Positions 42,960 to 52,599 of a stretch of DNA of 64,000 nt are shown here, in pieces. The notes under the pieces were generated by a model. The model searched no databases. It was not told the origin of the DNA and saw only the letters and a list, made by a program, of their open reading frames with translations. This DNA comes from Pseudarthrobacter psychrotolerans. GTDB lineage: Bacteria > Actinomycetota > Actinomycetes > Actinomycetales > Micrococcaceae. The stretch covers positions 4,340,001 through 4,404,000 of the forward strand of contig NZ_CP047898.1 in NCBI RefSeq assembly GCF_009911795.1, in the 5' to 3' direction. The position numbers were made by a program, and so were the translations under genes. How positions within the stretch are numbered: the first letter of the stretch is position 1; the number at the start of each line of letters is the position of its first letter.

Positions 42960-44017
42960 GCATCTCCGCCCTGCCGGTCTCCCGCGTGCCCGGTCCGCGG
43001 GATGCCCCCGTGCTGCGGTGGGGGATCATGGGACCGGGCTGGATCGCCGAACGCTTCACAGAATCCGTCCAGGCGCACACGGACCAGGTGATCGCCGCCG
43101 TCGGGTCCCGTTCGCTCAGCAGGTCCAAGGCATTCGCGGACTCTTTCGACGTGCCCGCGGCCTACGGCAGCTACGAGGAGCTGGCCGCCGCCCCGGACAT
43201 CGACATCGTCTACGTCTGCACGCCACACAACTTCCACCACCAGGCCGCGGTGCTCGCCCTCGACGCCGGCAAACACGTTCTGGTCGAGAAGCCGATCGGC
43301 CTCAACGCGGCGCAGGCCCGGGACATCGCCAAGCGGGCCGAGGCCGCCGGGGTATTCGCCGCCGAGGCCATGTGGAGTTTCTTCCTACCCAAGTTCGACG
43401 TGATCCGGCAGATCCTCGACGCCGGGACCCTGGGCACCGTCACGACGGTTTTTGCCGAATACGGCGAACACTTCGAACGCAGCCACAGGATCTTCGATCC
43501 CGCGCTGGCCGGCGGCCCGCTGCTGGACCTCGGCACGTACCCGCTGGCCCTGGTCACCGAGGTCCTGGGCCTGCCGGAAGAGCTGCATGCGATCGGCCAG
43601 CCCCACGAATCCGGGGTCAAGGCCCAGCTGTCCGCCATCATGCAGTTCGCCGGCGGCGCCCAGGCCGTAGTGAACACCCACCTGCACAACTTCACGCCCA
43701 CCTCCGCCACGGTTGTCGGTTCCGAAGCCACGCTGACTATCGACGGTCCCTTCAACATGCCCGGCGGCTTCGAGGTCCGCTTCCCGGACGGGACCCGGCT
43801 GCGCCATGAGGAACCGGCCGGCGGCCACTTCGAGGGACTGCACTACGAAGCCGCGGCCGTGGCCCGTGCCGTGGCCGCCGGGCAGACGCAGGCCGGCCAG
43901 CGGACCCTGGCAGCCTCCATCCGCACCTTGGCCGTGGCCGATGAGATCCGCCGCCAGCTGGGAGTGGTGTTCCCAGGCGAAGACTCGTTGACGGACGAGG
44001 ACGCGGCACGGCTCTGA
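42956..44017 (+). CDS. Gfo/Idh/MocA family oxidoreductase
   Basis: A 353-residue protein with LRWGIMGPGWIAERFTESVQ (Rossmann with GPGWIA), VEKPIGLNAAQARDIAKRAE (catalytic Lys) and GGPLLDLGTYPLALVTEVLG in the second domain. It belongs to the branch that includes trans-dihydrodiol and glucose-fructose-type dehydrogenases; substrate unknown. Its ATG overlaps the previous stop (ATGA), showing tight coupling. Confidence 0.87.
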   Translation: MSISALPVSRVPGPRDAPVLRWGIMGPGWIAERFTESVQAHTDQVIAAVGSRSLSRSKAFADSFDVPAAYGSYEELAAAPDIDIVYVCTPHNFHHQAAVLALDAGKHVLVEKPIGLNAAQARDIAKRAEAAGVFAAEAMWSFFLPKFDVIRQILDAGTLGTVTTVFAEYGEHFERSHRIFDPALAGGPLLDLGTYPLALVTEVLGLPEELHAIGQPHESGVKAQLSAIMQFAGGAQAVVNTHLHNFTPTSATVVGSEATLTIDGPFNMPGGFEVRFPDGTRLRHEEPAGGHFEGLHYEAAAVARAVAAGQTQAGQRTLAASIRTLAVADEIRRQLGVVFPGEDSLTDEDAARL

Positions 44018-44053
44018 TTCATTTTTTGTTTTGACCATCGAAAGGACGGGCCC

Positions 44054-45172
44054 ATGGCCTACATCGAACAGCACTCCGCAGGACTCTCCGCACCCGTGAA
44101 GGTCGGGCTCATCGGCTCGGGCTGGATGGGGGCGTTCCATGCCGAGAGCATCGCCCGCCGCGTCCCCGGCGCGGTCCTCGCTGCCATTGCCGACCCCAAC
44201 GTGGAATCCGCGCAGACCCTTGCCCAATCGCTGGGCACCGCAAAGGTCACGGCCGACGCCGCGGACATCCTGGCCGATCCGGAGATCGATGCCGTGGTCA
44301 TCGCGAGCCCGGCCCGTTTCCACTCCGCCCTGATCACCCAGGCTGCCGCCGCGGGGAAACACGTCTTCTGCGAGAAGCCCGCGGGCCAGGGGCTCGACGA
44401 ACTCGACGCCGCGCTTGCCGCCGTTGAAAAAGCCGGGGTGCATTTCCAGATCGGCTTCAACCGACGCTATGCGGATGACTTCCAGGCCGCCAAGAAAGAC
44501 CTCGCCGCCGGCATCGCCGGGCAGCCGCAGCTCCTGCGCTCGCTGACCCGCGATCCAGGCAACGGCAGCATCCCGAACGCGGCCAGGGTCCCCGCGTGGA
44601 CGGTCTTCCTGGAGACCCTGATCCACGACTTCGACACCCTGAACTGGTTCAATGAAGGCGCCGAGCCGGTGGAGGTCTATGCCGTGGCCGACGCCCTCGT
44701 GGAACCGGAGCTGCGCGATCAGGGCTTCCTGGACACCGCAGTGGTGACCATCCGCTACAGCAACGGCGCCATCGCCGTGGCGGAAGCAAACTTCAGTGCC
44801 CTCTATGGCTACGACATCCGCGGAGAGGTCTTTGGTTCCAAGGGCATGGTCCAGGCCGGCCGTGCCACGGAGACGGCGGCCCGGCGTTACACGGCGGAGG
44901 GACTGTCCGCGGATACCCCGAGGCTCAATGTTGAACTGTTCCGGCAGGCCTACACAGATGAGCTCGCCGATTTCGCCGCCACGGTTCGCGCACAGCGGGA
45001 CGGCACACCGCCGCCGTCGGGGGCCTTCACCCTCACTCCCGGGGCCGCAGACGCCCGCCGCGCGCTGGCCATGGCGCTGGCGTGCATTGAGTCGGTCAAA
45101 CAGGGCGGTCCGGTGGCTGTGGCTGCTGCCCCGGTGCCGGCGCTCCGTGACGACGCCCGGGCCGGCGTCTGA
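44054..45172 (+). CDS. Gfo/Idh/MocA oxidoreductase, inositol-dehydrogenase-like
   Basis: A 372-residue protein with VKVGLIGSGWMGAFHAESIA, CEKPA (catalytic Lys), FQIGFNRRYADDFQAAKKDL and ETLIHDFDTLNWFNEGAEPV (HDFD active-site motif, as in inositol and inosose dehydrogenases). GEVFGSKGMVQAGRA is the usual beta-sheet segment. A GAAAGGA site precedes ATG 44054. Its TGA overlaps the ATG of the isomerase gene by one base, so the two are coupled. Confidence 0.88.
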   Translation: MAYIEQHSAGLSAPVKVGLIGSGWMGAFHAESIARRVPGAVLAAIADPNVESAQTLAQSLGTAKVTADAADILADPEIDAVVIASPARFHSALITQAAAAGKHVFCEKPAGQGLDELDAALAAVEKAGVHFQIGFNRRYADDFQAAKKDLAAGIAGQPQLLRSLTRDPGNGSIPNAARVPAWTVFLETLIHDFDTLNWFNEGAEPVEVYAVADALVEPELRDQGFLDTAVVTIRYSNGAIAVAEANFSALYGYDIRGEVFGSKGMVQAGRATETAARRYTAEGLSADTPRLNVELFRQAYTDELADFAATVRAQRDGTPPPSGAFTLTPGAADARRALAMALACIESVKQGGPVAVAAAPVPALRDDARAGV

Positions 45173-45974
45173 TGCGCCTGGCCGTCTGCGCGGAAATGGT
45201 CTTCACGGACCTGCCGTTTGTGGAACGGGTGCAGCGGATCCACGAGTCCGGTTTCGACGTCGAGATGTGGGACTCCAGGGGCAAGGACCTGGCCGCGCTC
45301 AAGGCCACCGGCGCGGTGTTCTCCTCCATGACCGGATACACCTCCGGAAGCCTCGTGGATCCCGACACGGCCGACGACGTGGTGCGGACGGCCGAGTCGC
45401 TGATCCCCACCGCCCTGGAGCTCGGCGTCAGCCGCATGGTGGTGCACTCCGCGGAGCTCATCGAAGGCCAGGCGGCCCGCCCCCTCTACCGTTCCACCGG
45501 CCCTATGTGGAGTACCGGCGCGCGGACGCTGGAACGCCTCGGCAAGCTGGGGGAGAAGTACGGTGTGACGTTCTGCCTGGAGAACCTCAACACCATCCTT
45601 GACCACCCAGGCATCCCGCTGGCCCGGGCCAAGGACACGCTGGCGCTCGTGGAAGCAGCCGGGCACCCCAACGTGAAGCTCATGCTGGACCTGTACCACG
45701 CACAACTGGGGAGGGGAACCTCATCGAGCTCGTGCGGACCGCCCTGCCGCACATCGGTGAAGTCCAGGTGGCGGACGTACCGGGCCGCTGCGAACCCGGC
45801 ACCGGGGAAATCCACTACCCGGCCGTGGCCAGGGCGCTCGCGGACGCAGGCTATGAGGGAACCGTGGGCATGGAAGCCTGGGCCAGCGGCGACGACGAGG
45901 AAGCCCTTGCGGCCTTCCGGGCGGCGTTCAGGGTGCCAGGCACTACAACTTTTTCAACGGAAGGAACACTATGA
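45172..45974 (+). pseudogene. Hydroxypyruvate-isomerase-like TIM barrel with a frameshift
   Basis: Residues 1-180 read MRLAVCAEMVFTDLPFVERV, SGFDVEMWDSRGKDLAALKA, GVTFCLENLNTILDHPGIPL and HPNVKLMLDLYHAQ, as in Hyi/OtnI-type isomerases. After LYHAQLG the frame is lost. A second frame continues exactly where the family would: NLIELVRTALPHIGEVQVAD, VPGRCEPGTGEIHY and GYEGTVGMEAW. Adding one G at the GGGG run (45708-45711) restores a 267-residue protein whose TGA at 45972-45974 overlaps the next gene's ATG, supporting the restored frame as the ancestral one. Confidence 0.82.
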
Positions 45975-47011
45975 AGGACGTCATTCTCGGTCTGGTCGGA
46001 GTGGGGCGCATCGGCGTCATGCACGCCAACAACATCGCCGCGCTCAACGGAGCTCTTAACCCGGAAGGCATCAACGTCAGCCTCCTGCTGACCGACGTCG
46101 CCGAGGACCACGCCAGGGGCATTGCCGCGGGCCTCGGTGCCGGATTCCTGCCCTCGGTGGAGGAACTCATCGCCGCCGGCGTGGACGGACTGGTCATCGC
46201 CACGGGGACCGGAACCCACCCCGAACTGATCAAGGCGGGCGTGGACGCCGGGATCCCGGTCTTCTGCGAAAAGCCCGTGGCCATGAACGTGGCGGACGCC
46301 CTGCCGGTGCTGGACTACATCCGGGCCAACAACGGCGTGGTACAGATCGGCCACCAGCGCCGCTTCGACCACGGCTACCTTGAGGCCAAACGTGCCTACC
46401 AGGCGGGCGAGTTGGGTTGGATCCACTCCCTGCGCGCCGTCACCTGCGACATGGCGCCGCCGCCCGTGGAGTTCCTCGCCAGCTCCGGCGGACTGTTCCG
46501 CGACTGCTCCGTCCACGACTTCGACATCCTGCGCTGGCTGACCGGCCGCGAGATCGTGGAGGTCTATGCGAAGGGCTCCAACAACGGCGACCCGGCCATC
46601 GGCGCCGTGGGCGACGTGGACACGGCGCTGGCTCTGGTCACGTTCGACAACGGGACAGTCGGTACCGTGTCAGCCACCCGCTACAACGGTGCCGGCCACG
46701 ACGTCCGCCTGGAAATCCAGGGCTCCAGCCGTTCGCTGATGGTTGGGCTCGATGAGCAAACGGCCATGGCGTCGGCCGAAGCCGGGATCGCGTTCCCCGC
46801 CGGGGAACCCCACCGGACCTTCGCCGAGCGCTTCGACCAGGCGTACCGATCGGAAATGGCCGCGTTCGTGGAGCTGATTCTGGGCAGGCGCGAGAACCCC
46901 TGCACGCCGGAGGACGCCGTGGCCGCTTCCCGCGTGGCTGACGCCGCCCAGGAATCACTGGCCACCGGCGTCCCGGTCAAGGTGGTGCTGGCCGCGGCCA
47001 ACGCTGGCTAG
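45971..47011 (+). CDS. Inositol 2-dehydrogenase-like oxidoreductase
   Basis: A 346-residue Gfo/Idh/MocA protein: LGLVGVGRIGVMHANNIAAL, CEKPVAMNVADALPVLDYIR (catalytic Lys), IGHQRRFDHGYLEAKRAYQA and FRDCSVHDFDILRWLTGREI (HDFDxxRW, the inositol-dehydrogenase motif). A second inositol dehydrogenase, for example for scyllo- or D-chiro-inositol, is a fair guess. Its TAG stop (47009-47011) is part of the CTAG target duplicated by an IS1182-like element, so the IS begins at the very next base without changing the protein. Confidence 0.88.
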   Translation: MKDVILGLVGVGRIGVMHANNIAALNGALNPEGINVSLLLTDVAEDHARGIAAGLGAGFLPSVEELIAAGVDGLVIATGTGTHPELIKAGVDAGIPVFCEKPVAMNVADALPVLDYIRANNGVVQIGHQRRFDHGYLEAKRAYQAGELGWIHSLRAVTCDMAPPPVEFLASSGGLFRDCSVHDFDILRWLTGREIVEVYAKGSNNGDPAIGAVGDVDTALALVTFDNGTVGTVSATRYNGAGHDVRLEIQGSSRSLMVGLDEQTAMASAEAGIAFPAGEPHRTFAERFDQAYRSEMAAFVELILGRRENPCTPEDAVAASRVADAAQESLATGVPVKVVLAAANAG

Positions 47012-48837
47012 GACGGTGCTGAACTAAGCGCCATTTGAGGGGCCGGTTCAGGCATGACGCCTGGACCGGCCCTCAGCTATTTTCAGTGCGCATCCGAAGA
47101 CCCGGTTTCTGCCCATTTTCTGGACGGTCGGGAGGCCATTGGTTGTTGCAGCGGGCTGGGCGGCGGGTGCGCGTGGCGCTGCGCCGGCCATACCGGTTCA
47201 GCCCATCGCCCAGGCCTCGTTTTGGTGGGTGAGGCCCAGCTTCAGGAGTCGTTTGAGGTTCAACCCGGCAACGCGGGACTGGATCCAGGCGTGGTTCTTC
47301 ACGGTGCCCCGGTAGCGAAGACGCCGGTTGCCTCCGGCGACGAGCCAGGCGATGGAGCGTTCAATCAGGGGCCGGTATTGCCGGTAGTCCTGTTGGAAGC
47401 CGGATTCCTTCGCGGCGGCCCGGTGAGCGCGCTGTCGGCCGTGGTGCTCGGTGATGACGAGTTTGCGGCCCTTCTTCGCCGTGGTGCAGGCCGCTCGGAG
47501 CGGGCAGTCGTTGCAGCCGGCCCCGAAGTTCACGTTGCCTTTGGAGCTGATCTTGCGGACCAGCCCGTTCGGGCACGTCATCGTCCCTTTCTCGGGGTCG
47601 TGGCCGAAGTCATCGAGGGTGTAGCCGCCGGCAACGGCGGGGCGCAGGGGTTTGGGTTTCACCAGGGCCTGATGCCCGGCGGTTTCCAGGTGTTCGAGCA
47701 TGTCCCCTGACCCGTAGGCAGAGTCGCCCAGGACCTGGAACGGCGCCCCGTCCTGCATCGACTGGTCGGCGGCCAGCAGCTCCTTGCCGGCCTGGGTGTC
47801 GGTAGATCCTTCCCCGGCGGCCTTCGTGATCGCGGCGTTGGTGATCAGCCCGGTCTCGGGTTCCCCCACGATATGGGCCTTGTATCCATCGCGGAGGACC
47901 GAGCGGGACTTGTGCGCGTGCCGTGAGTCCGGGTCCACGGTGGAGATGATCCGGTCCTTCGCGACCCGCCTGGCGATCTGCCAGCGCCCGTCCGTGCCGT
48001 CCGAGCCTTCGGCCGGTTCCACGTCCTGCCCGGCAACGAGCGCCAGTAACGCATACGCCTCCGCGGCCGGGCCCTGCAGGCCCTCCGGGTTCACGGCGTC
48101 CAACAATGCAAGCGCATCCGTCACCAATGCCGAAATCAGCGCGTTCTTCGCCTCCCCGTCGTCCCACGCAATGTCCGGTTTCCCGACCCTGCTGTAGTCA
48201 TAGCCGGCGGCGTGGACCGCGAGCAGGCTCGCCCCGTCAGGGACATCCCGGCCGAAACGGCGGATCACGGCGATCAGCTGGGTGATGGTGTCCTGACGGG
48301 CCACCGCGTCGTCCAGGACCGTGGAATCAACAGCCCGACGGTGCCGCCCGTTCAACACCCCGGTCGCCGTAATGACCTCAAAGACGGCCTCGATGATCCG
48401 GTGCGGACGCCCGCTCGCGGCCAGCCGCTTGCGCCAATACGTCAACGTGGACGGGTGGAACGCGGCCTCGTTCAACCCGTACCCGCACGCCGCCTTCCAC
48501 CGGAGATCAAAGGTCAACGCCTCGGCCGTTCCCCGGTCCGAGAGTCCCTCCAGCGCCTGAAGAACCAGCACCGAACCGATCACCGACGCCGGGATCGATG
48601 GACGGCCCCTCGATGACGTGAAAAGGTCCTCCATCATCGAATCCGGGAACAACCGGCCCCGGTGTTCAGCCAAAAACGCGAAGGCACTGCCCGGGGCCAA
48701 CAACTCCCCGGCCAGTGCCTCCACATCCAAAAACCCGCGCTGAGCGTCCTCGATACCTTGCATTCAACCAGTCTTAACGACCAGCCCCGCAAGTCCAGCA
48801 GGCGCGCCTTAACCACACAAATTTGTTCAGCACCGTC
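47012..48837. mobile_element. IS1182-family insertion sequence (1826 bp)
   Basis: Perfect 13-bp terminal inverted repeats GACGGTGCTGAAC (47012-47024) and GTTCAGCACCGTC (48825-48837) are bordered by CTAG on both sides (47008-47011 and 48838-48841), a 4-bp target duplication. It encodes one transposase on the minus strand; a stem GGCCGGTTCAGGC/GCCTGGACCGGCC (47041-47071) inside the element follows the transposase gene. The element landed inside the target duplication left by the adjacent IS1634-like element. Confidence 0.9.
47198..48763 (-). CDS. IS1182-family transposase
   Basis: A 521-residue DDE transposase. The N-terminal DUF772-like domain (RGRPSIPASVIGSVLVLQAL, FDLRWKAACGYGLNEAAFHP) leads to the catalytic core with AVDSTVLDDAV (first Asp), QVLGDSAYGSGDMLEHLE (second Asp) and RPLIERSIAWLVAGGNRRLR (Glu). 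CNDCPLRAACTTAKKGRKLV is a Cys-rich zinc-like insert typical of the family. The frame is intact, so the element may be active. Confidence 0.92.
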   Translation of the reverse strand: MQGIEDAQRGFLDVEALAGELLAPGSAFAFLAEHRGRLFPDSMMEDLFTSSRGRPSIPASVIGSVLVLQALEGLSDRGTAEALTFDLRWKAACGYGLNEAAFHPSTLTYWRKRLAASGRPHRIIEAVFEVITATGVLNGRHRRAVDSTVLDDAVARQDTITQLIAVIRRFGRDVPDGASLLAVHAAGYDYSRVGKPDIAWDDGEAKNALISALVTDALALLDAVNPEGLQGPAAEAYALLALVAGQDVEPAEGSDGTDGRWQIARRVAKDRIISTVDPDSRHAHKSRSVLRDGYKAHIVGEPETGLITNAAITKAAGEGSTDTQAGKELLAADQSMQDGAPFQVLGDSAYGSGDMLEHLETAGHQALVKPKPLRPAVAGGYTLDDFGHDPEKGTMTCPNGLVRKISSKGNVNFGAGCNDCPLRAACTTAKKGRKLVITEHHGRQRAHRAAAKESGFQQDYRQYRPLIERSIAWLVAGGNRRLRYRGTVKNHAWIQSRVAGLNLKRLLKLGLTHQNEAWAMG

Positions 48838-48842
48838 CTAGG

Positions 48843-50807
48843 CTGAAGTTACGTGGGTCCTTTCCCCGTTTTCCTTCTGGAATCCGGGGAAAGGGTCTCT
48901 TTTTGGCCGAGAAACGTAGCCACTAAATTGTGGTGAATAACTGTTCAGAATCGTGACTCATCGGCGTAGTCTTAGGGCATGACGAAGACGACGCCTGCTA
49001 TGCATGTAGCCGTGAACACCTCTCGCCGGACGAACAAGTCCGGCCTGGATGTCGAGTACCGTTCCGTGCTGCTGCGCCGCACCTACCGCGAGGAAGGCAA
49101 AGTCAAGCATGAAACCCTGGCCAACCTCTCCGCGTTGCCCGATCCCGCGATTGAGACGTTGCGGGCCTCCCTGGCGGGAAAGACGATGGTGGAGGCCGGC
49201 GCGCAACTGCAGGTCACCCGCTCCCTGCCCCACGGGCATATCGAGGCTGTCTACGCCATGGCCAAGGGGCTGGGCTTCGAATCGACGTTGGGGCCGGCAT
49301 GCCGGGAACGGGACCTGGTCATGGCCTTGCTCGCCGCGCGGATCTGCGCACCGTCCTCGAAGCTGGGCACCCTGTCCTGGTTCGCCGACACCACCCTCGG
49401 ACACGACCTGGGCCCGGTGAGCACTGACGATCTCTACCGGGCCATGGACTGGCTCGGTGCGCGCCAGACCCGGATCGAAAGAATGCTCGCCCGCACCTAC
49501 CTGCAAGCCGAGCGGAACCCGGAGAAACTGGCCCTGTTCGATCTGTCATCCTCCTGGGTGACAGGCACCCACAACCCGTTGGCAGCCCACGGCTACTCAA
49601 GGGACAAGAAGCGCGGAATGGAGCAGATCGAGTACGGGATGCTCGCCACCCGTGCCGGGATTCCGATCGCCGTCCGCGTCGTGCCCGGGAACACCCCGGA
49701 CCCGACCGCGTTCATCGGCATTGCCAAGGAAATCCAGGCCATGGCCGGGGTGGAGGACATGGTCATGGTCGGTGACCGGGGCATGATCACCTCCGCCCGG
49801 ATCCACGATCTGAAAGAGACTGCCCTGGGCTGGGTCAGTGCCCTGCGCAACACCGCCATCCAGGCCCTCGCCGAAGACCAGGGCCCCTTACAGATGAGCT
49901 TGTTCGATGAGCAGAACCTGGCCGAAATCAGCCACCCGGACTACCCCGGGGAACGCCTTATCGCCTGCTACAACCCCGCCCTGGCCGGGCGCCGCAAACA
50001 CAAGCGAGACGAGCTCCTGCACGTCACCGAAGACCGGCTGAAAACCATCCAGGCCGCCGTGTCCGCCGGCCGGCTCAAGGACGCCGGGAAGACCGGGGTG
50101 CGGGTCGGCAAGACCGTGGGGCAGAACAACATGGCCAAGCACTTCACCATCACCATCACCGATACGACACTGACCTACACGCGCAACCCCGAATCGATTG
50201 CCCGGGAAGCGGAACTGGACGGGATCTACGTCATCCGCACCAGCGTCGAGAAAGACACCATGGACGCGCCCGAGGCAGTGCGGGTCTACAAGTCGCTGGC
50301 GAACGTGGAGAAGATCTTCAAGACCCTCAAATCCCGGGACCTGCAGATCCGTCCCATCTACCACTACACCGCCGAACGCACGCGGGCCCACGTGTTCCTC
50401 TGCATGCTCGCCGGGCACCTGACCTGGCACCTGCGCGAGGCCCTCAAACCCCTGACCTACACCGATGAAAACCGGCCCACACCCGAGGAACCCGTAGCCG
50501 GCGTGCATCGCTCCGCCGAAGCCCAGACCAAGGCCCGCACCCAAACACTGCCCGACGGGACCCCGGCCCACAGCTACCAAGGCCTGCTGGCACACCTGGG
50601 CACCCGGACCCGGAACACCGTGGAAATCACCGGAACCACAGGCTCCTTCGACCTGCTGGCCATGCCCACACCAACACAGCACCAAGCCGCAGCCCACATC
50701 CAAGACCACATCCACAACCAAAGAAAGTAGCCAGACACGCAACACCAAAAGACAGAAAGATCCCCGGAAACCCGGGGATCTTCCTGTCTTAACTCACGTA
50801 ACTTCAG
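48843..50807. mobile_element. IS1634-family insertion sequence (1965 bp)
   Basis: Perfect 13-bp inverted repeats CTGAAGTTACGTG (48843-48855) and CACGTAACTTCAG (50795-50807). The right flank is GCTAGG (50808-50813). The left copy of GCTAGG is split by the IS1182 insertion into 47007-47011 and 48838-48842. Hairpins lie at both inner ends (48859-48894 and 50752-50790), as if to insulate the transposase gene from outside transcription. Confidence 0.9.
48979..50730 (+). CDS. IS1634-family transposase
   Basis: A 583-residue DDE transposase of the IS1634/IS4 group. The N-terminal part has YRSVLLRRTYREEGKVKHET and ANLSALPDPAIETLRASL. The core shows LALFDLSSSWVTG (first Asp), MVGDRGMITSARI (second Asp) and the YREK-like region EAVRVYKSLANVEKIFKTLK with Glu. 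TAERTRAHVFLCMLAGHLTW is typical of the C-terminal core. The frame is complete. Confidence 0.9.
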   Translation: MTKTTPAMHVAVNTSRRTNKSGLDVEYRSVLLRRTYREEGKVKHETLANLSALPDPAIETLRASLAGKTMVEAGAQLQVTRSLPHGHIEAVYAMAKGLGFESTLGPACRERDLVMALLAARICAPSSKLGTLSWFADTTLGHDLGPVSTDDLYRAMDWLGARQTRIERMLARTYLQAERNPEKLALFDLSSSWVTGTHNPLAAHGYSRDKKRGMEQIEYGMLATRAGIPIAVRVVPGNTPDPTAFIGIAKEIQAMAGVEDMVMVGDRGMITSARIHDLKETALGWVSALRNTAIQALAEDQGPLQMSLFDEQNLAEISHPDYPGERLIACYNPALAGRRKHKRDELLHVTEDRLKTIQAAVSAGRLKDAGKTGVRVGKTVGQNNMAKHFTITITDTTLTYTRNPESIAREAELDGIYVIRTSVEKDTMDAPEAVRVYKSLANVEKIFKTLKSRDLQIRPIYHYTAERTRAHVFLCMLAGHLTWHLREALKPLTYTDENRPTPEEPVAGVHRSAEAQTKARTQTLPDGTPAHSYQGLLAHLGTRTRNTVEITGTTGSFDLLAMPTPTQHQAAAHIQDHIHNQRK

Positions 50808-50833
50808 GCTAGGCGAGCGTACGGCTCCCATGC

Positions 50834-50870
50834 AAAATGCCCCTCCGGAATCCGTTCCGGGGGGCATTTT
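50834..50870. terminator. Bidirectional terminator between the dehydrogenase and iolB
   Basis: AAAATGCCCC (50834-50843) pairs with GGGGCATTTT (50861-50870), with TCCGG/CCGGA inside and T or A runs on both ends. Before the IS insertions it would have closed the dehydrogenase operon about 25 bases past its stop. Confidence 0.85.
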
Positions 50871-50889
50871 CCTTGATCTCTACGGATCT

Positions 50890-51783
50890 CTACGCGCCGA
50901 ACGGCAGCCGGGAATCGATGTCCTGGCCGTCCCAGGTTTGGCGGACCCAGCCGTGGTGCGGGTCATCGCTGATGAGCCATTCACGGACCGGTCCGGGGCC
51001 GGCCATCACGTTCAGGTAGTACAGGTCGTAGCCCGGGGCTGCCATGGCGGGGCCGTGCCAACCGTAGGGGACCAGCACAACGTCGCCGGTGCGGACCTCG
51101 GCTGCCACGTCGATGGGGCGATCATCCGAGGCGTACACGCGCTGGTAGCCGATGGCGTCGGCGTCGGCGGGTGCCCCGGAACCGGCAGCCACCTGCGTCT
51201 CGAAGTAATAGATCTCCTCCAGGTTCGTTTCGCCGTCCTTTTCCTCATCGTGCTTGTGCGGAGGGTATGAGGACCAGTTGCCGGCGGGGGTGAGGACTTC
51301 ACACACGATGAAACGGTCAGCCTCAAGTGCCGCAGGCGTGCCGAAGTTATGGACCTGGCGGGAGCAATTGCCGGCGCCGCGCAGTTCCACAGGAGTCTCG
51401 GCGGCGGTCACGAGGCGCGTGGGGTACGAGGCCTTTGCCGGTGCGGTGGCGACCGCCACCCGTCCACCGTCGGACGAGCCGATGGTGACGGACCTGCCGG
51501 TGCCCGAATACAGAACATCGCTGGGGCCGTGGAACACTGACGCCCGCCCCTTCAGGACATAGTCTTCACCGTCCACGGAGACAGTGAAGGAGCCGTTGAG
51601 CGGAACCACAATCCGCTCCTCGTCCGCTGCCGGGAGAACAACGGCGGCGCCCGCGGCGAGCGTAGCCACCTTCAGGCCAGTATGGGCCCAGCCGTCCACG
51701 GCCAGGGTTGAATCGGAGGTTCCGAGCGAGATGTCCCAGTCGCCGTCGTTGGCGGTTCCCAGTGGGTAGACCCAGTTGGCCAT
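50890..51783 (-). CDS. iolB: 5-deoxy-glucuronate isomerase
   Basis: A 297-residue bicupin protein. EERIVVPLNGSFTVSVDGED, NWSSYPPHKHDEEKDGETNL (metal-binding HxH...E motif PPHKHDE), YYFETQVAAGSGAP, VLVPYGWHGPAMAAPGYDLY (His of the second cupin) and a C-terminal HHGWVRQTWDGQDIDSRLPF are hallmarks of IolB. It converts 5-deoxyglucuronate to 2-deoxy-5-keto-gluconate, the substrate of IolC. It lies 17 bases downstream of gntR on the minus strand, apart from the other iol genes. Confidence 0.95.
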   Translation of the reverse strand: MANWVYPLGTANDGDWDISLGTSDSTLAVDGWAHTGLKVATLAAGAAVVLPAADEERIVVPLNGSFTVSVDGEDYVLKGRASVFHGPSDVLYSGTGRSVTIGSSDGGRVAVATAPAKASYPTRLVTAAETPVELRGAGNCSRQVHNFGTPAALEADRFIVCEVLTPAGNWSSYPPHKHDEEKDGETNLEEIYYFETQVAAGSGAPADADAIGYQRVYASDDRPIDVAAEVRTGDVVLVPYGWHGPAMAAPGYDLYYLNVMAGPGPVREWLISDDPHHGWVRQTWDGQDIDSRLPFGA

Positions 51784-51800
51784 AGAAGTAGTTCCTTGCC

Positions 51801-52541
51801 TTAGCGCTGTACGAGTGTCATTTCAAAGCTGTACGAATCCGCCCGGTACACGTGGTGTCCGGTTTCCACCCGGCGGCCGGCGTCGTCTGTTGCGGTGCGC
51901 TCCATGGTGACCAGTGCGGAACTGACCTCGGCCTCCAGCAGGCGCGCCTGGTAGTCGTTGGCGATCATCGCGCCGATTCTTTGCGAGGCCAGGCGGAAGT
52001 TGACTCCGCCGCGGCGGAGGATGGCGTAGAGGCCCTCAGAGGCGAGCATGGCTTCGTCCATGGTGGCGATGTCGTCCCGGACCCAGTTCTCCATCAGGGC
52101 GAGGGGCTTGCCGCCCACTTTCCGCAGGCGGGTGAAGTGGTACACCTTGGAGCCGGCAGGCAGTTCGAGGGTGGCGAGCGTCGCCGCGTCTGCCTCCATG
52201 TGGGAGAAGGTCAGCACCTGGGTGGTGGGCTTCTTGCCGTTATTGGAGAGGTCATCAAACAGGCTGGAAAGCTCCAGTGGGCGGCGGACCTGGCTGGAGA
52301 CCACCTGGGTGCCCACGCCGCGCTTGCGGACCAGCAGCCCCGAGCGGACCAGTTCATCCATGGCTTTGCGCATGGTGGGCCGGGACAGGCTCAGCTGGGC
52401 CGCGAGGTCGATTTCGTTCTCCAGCCGGCTCCCGGGTTCCAGGATTCCGCTGTGGATCGCGGCCTCGATGCCCTGTACCACCTGGTGGTACAGGGGCACG
52501 GGCGAGGAACGGTCGATGATGAGACCAAGTTGATTCGCCAT
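51801..52541 (-). CDS. GntR-family regulator (HutC/UTRA type), probable inositol regulator
   Basis: A 246-residue protein. The winged HTH is VPLYHQVVQGIEAAIHSGIL, LSLSRPTMRKAMDELVRSGL and VRKRGVGTQVV. A UTRA ligand domain follows (VYHFTRLRKVGGKPLALMEN, GLYAILRRGGVNFRLASQRI, LVTMERTATDDAGRRVETGH). It is cotranscribed with iolB. ATG 52541 after GAGGAG is the start; the frame to 52691 runs through its own operator. An ATGTCCT/AGGACAT inverted repeat upstream and related motifs at other island promoters suggest it is the inositol-responsive repressor. Confidence 0.9.
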   Translation of the reverse strand: MANQLGLIIDRSSPVPLYHQVVQGIEAAIHSGILEPGSRLENEIDLAAQLSLSRPTMRKAMDELVRSGLLVRKRGVGTQVVSSQVRRPLELSSLFDDLSNNGKKPTTQVLTFSHMEADAATLATLELPAGSKVYHFTRLRKVGGKPLALMENWVRDDIATMDEAMLASEGLYAILRRGGVNFRLASQRIGAMIANDYQARLLEAEVSSALVTMERTATDDAGRRVETGHHVYRADSYSFEMTLVQR

Positions 52542-52599
52542 TAAATACTCCTCGTTCCATGCCGGACGCTGGTGCCTGCCCGCGACCCGGGAGGCATCC

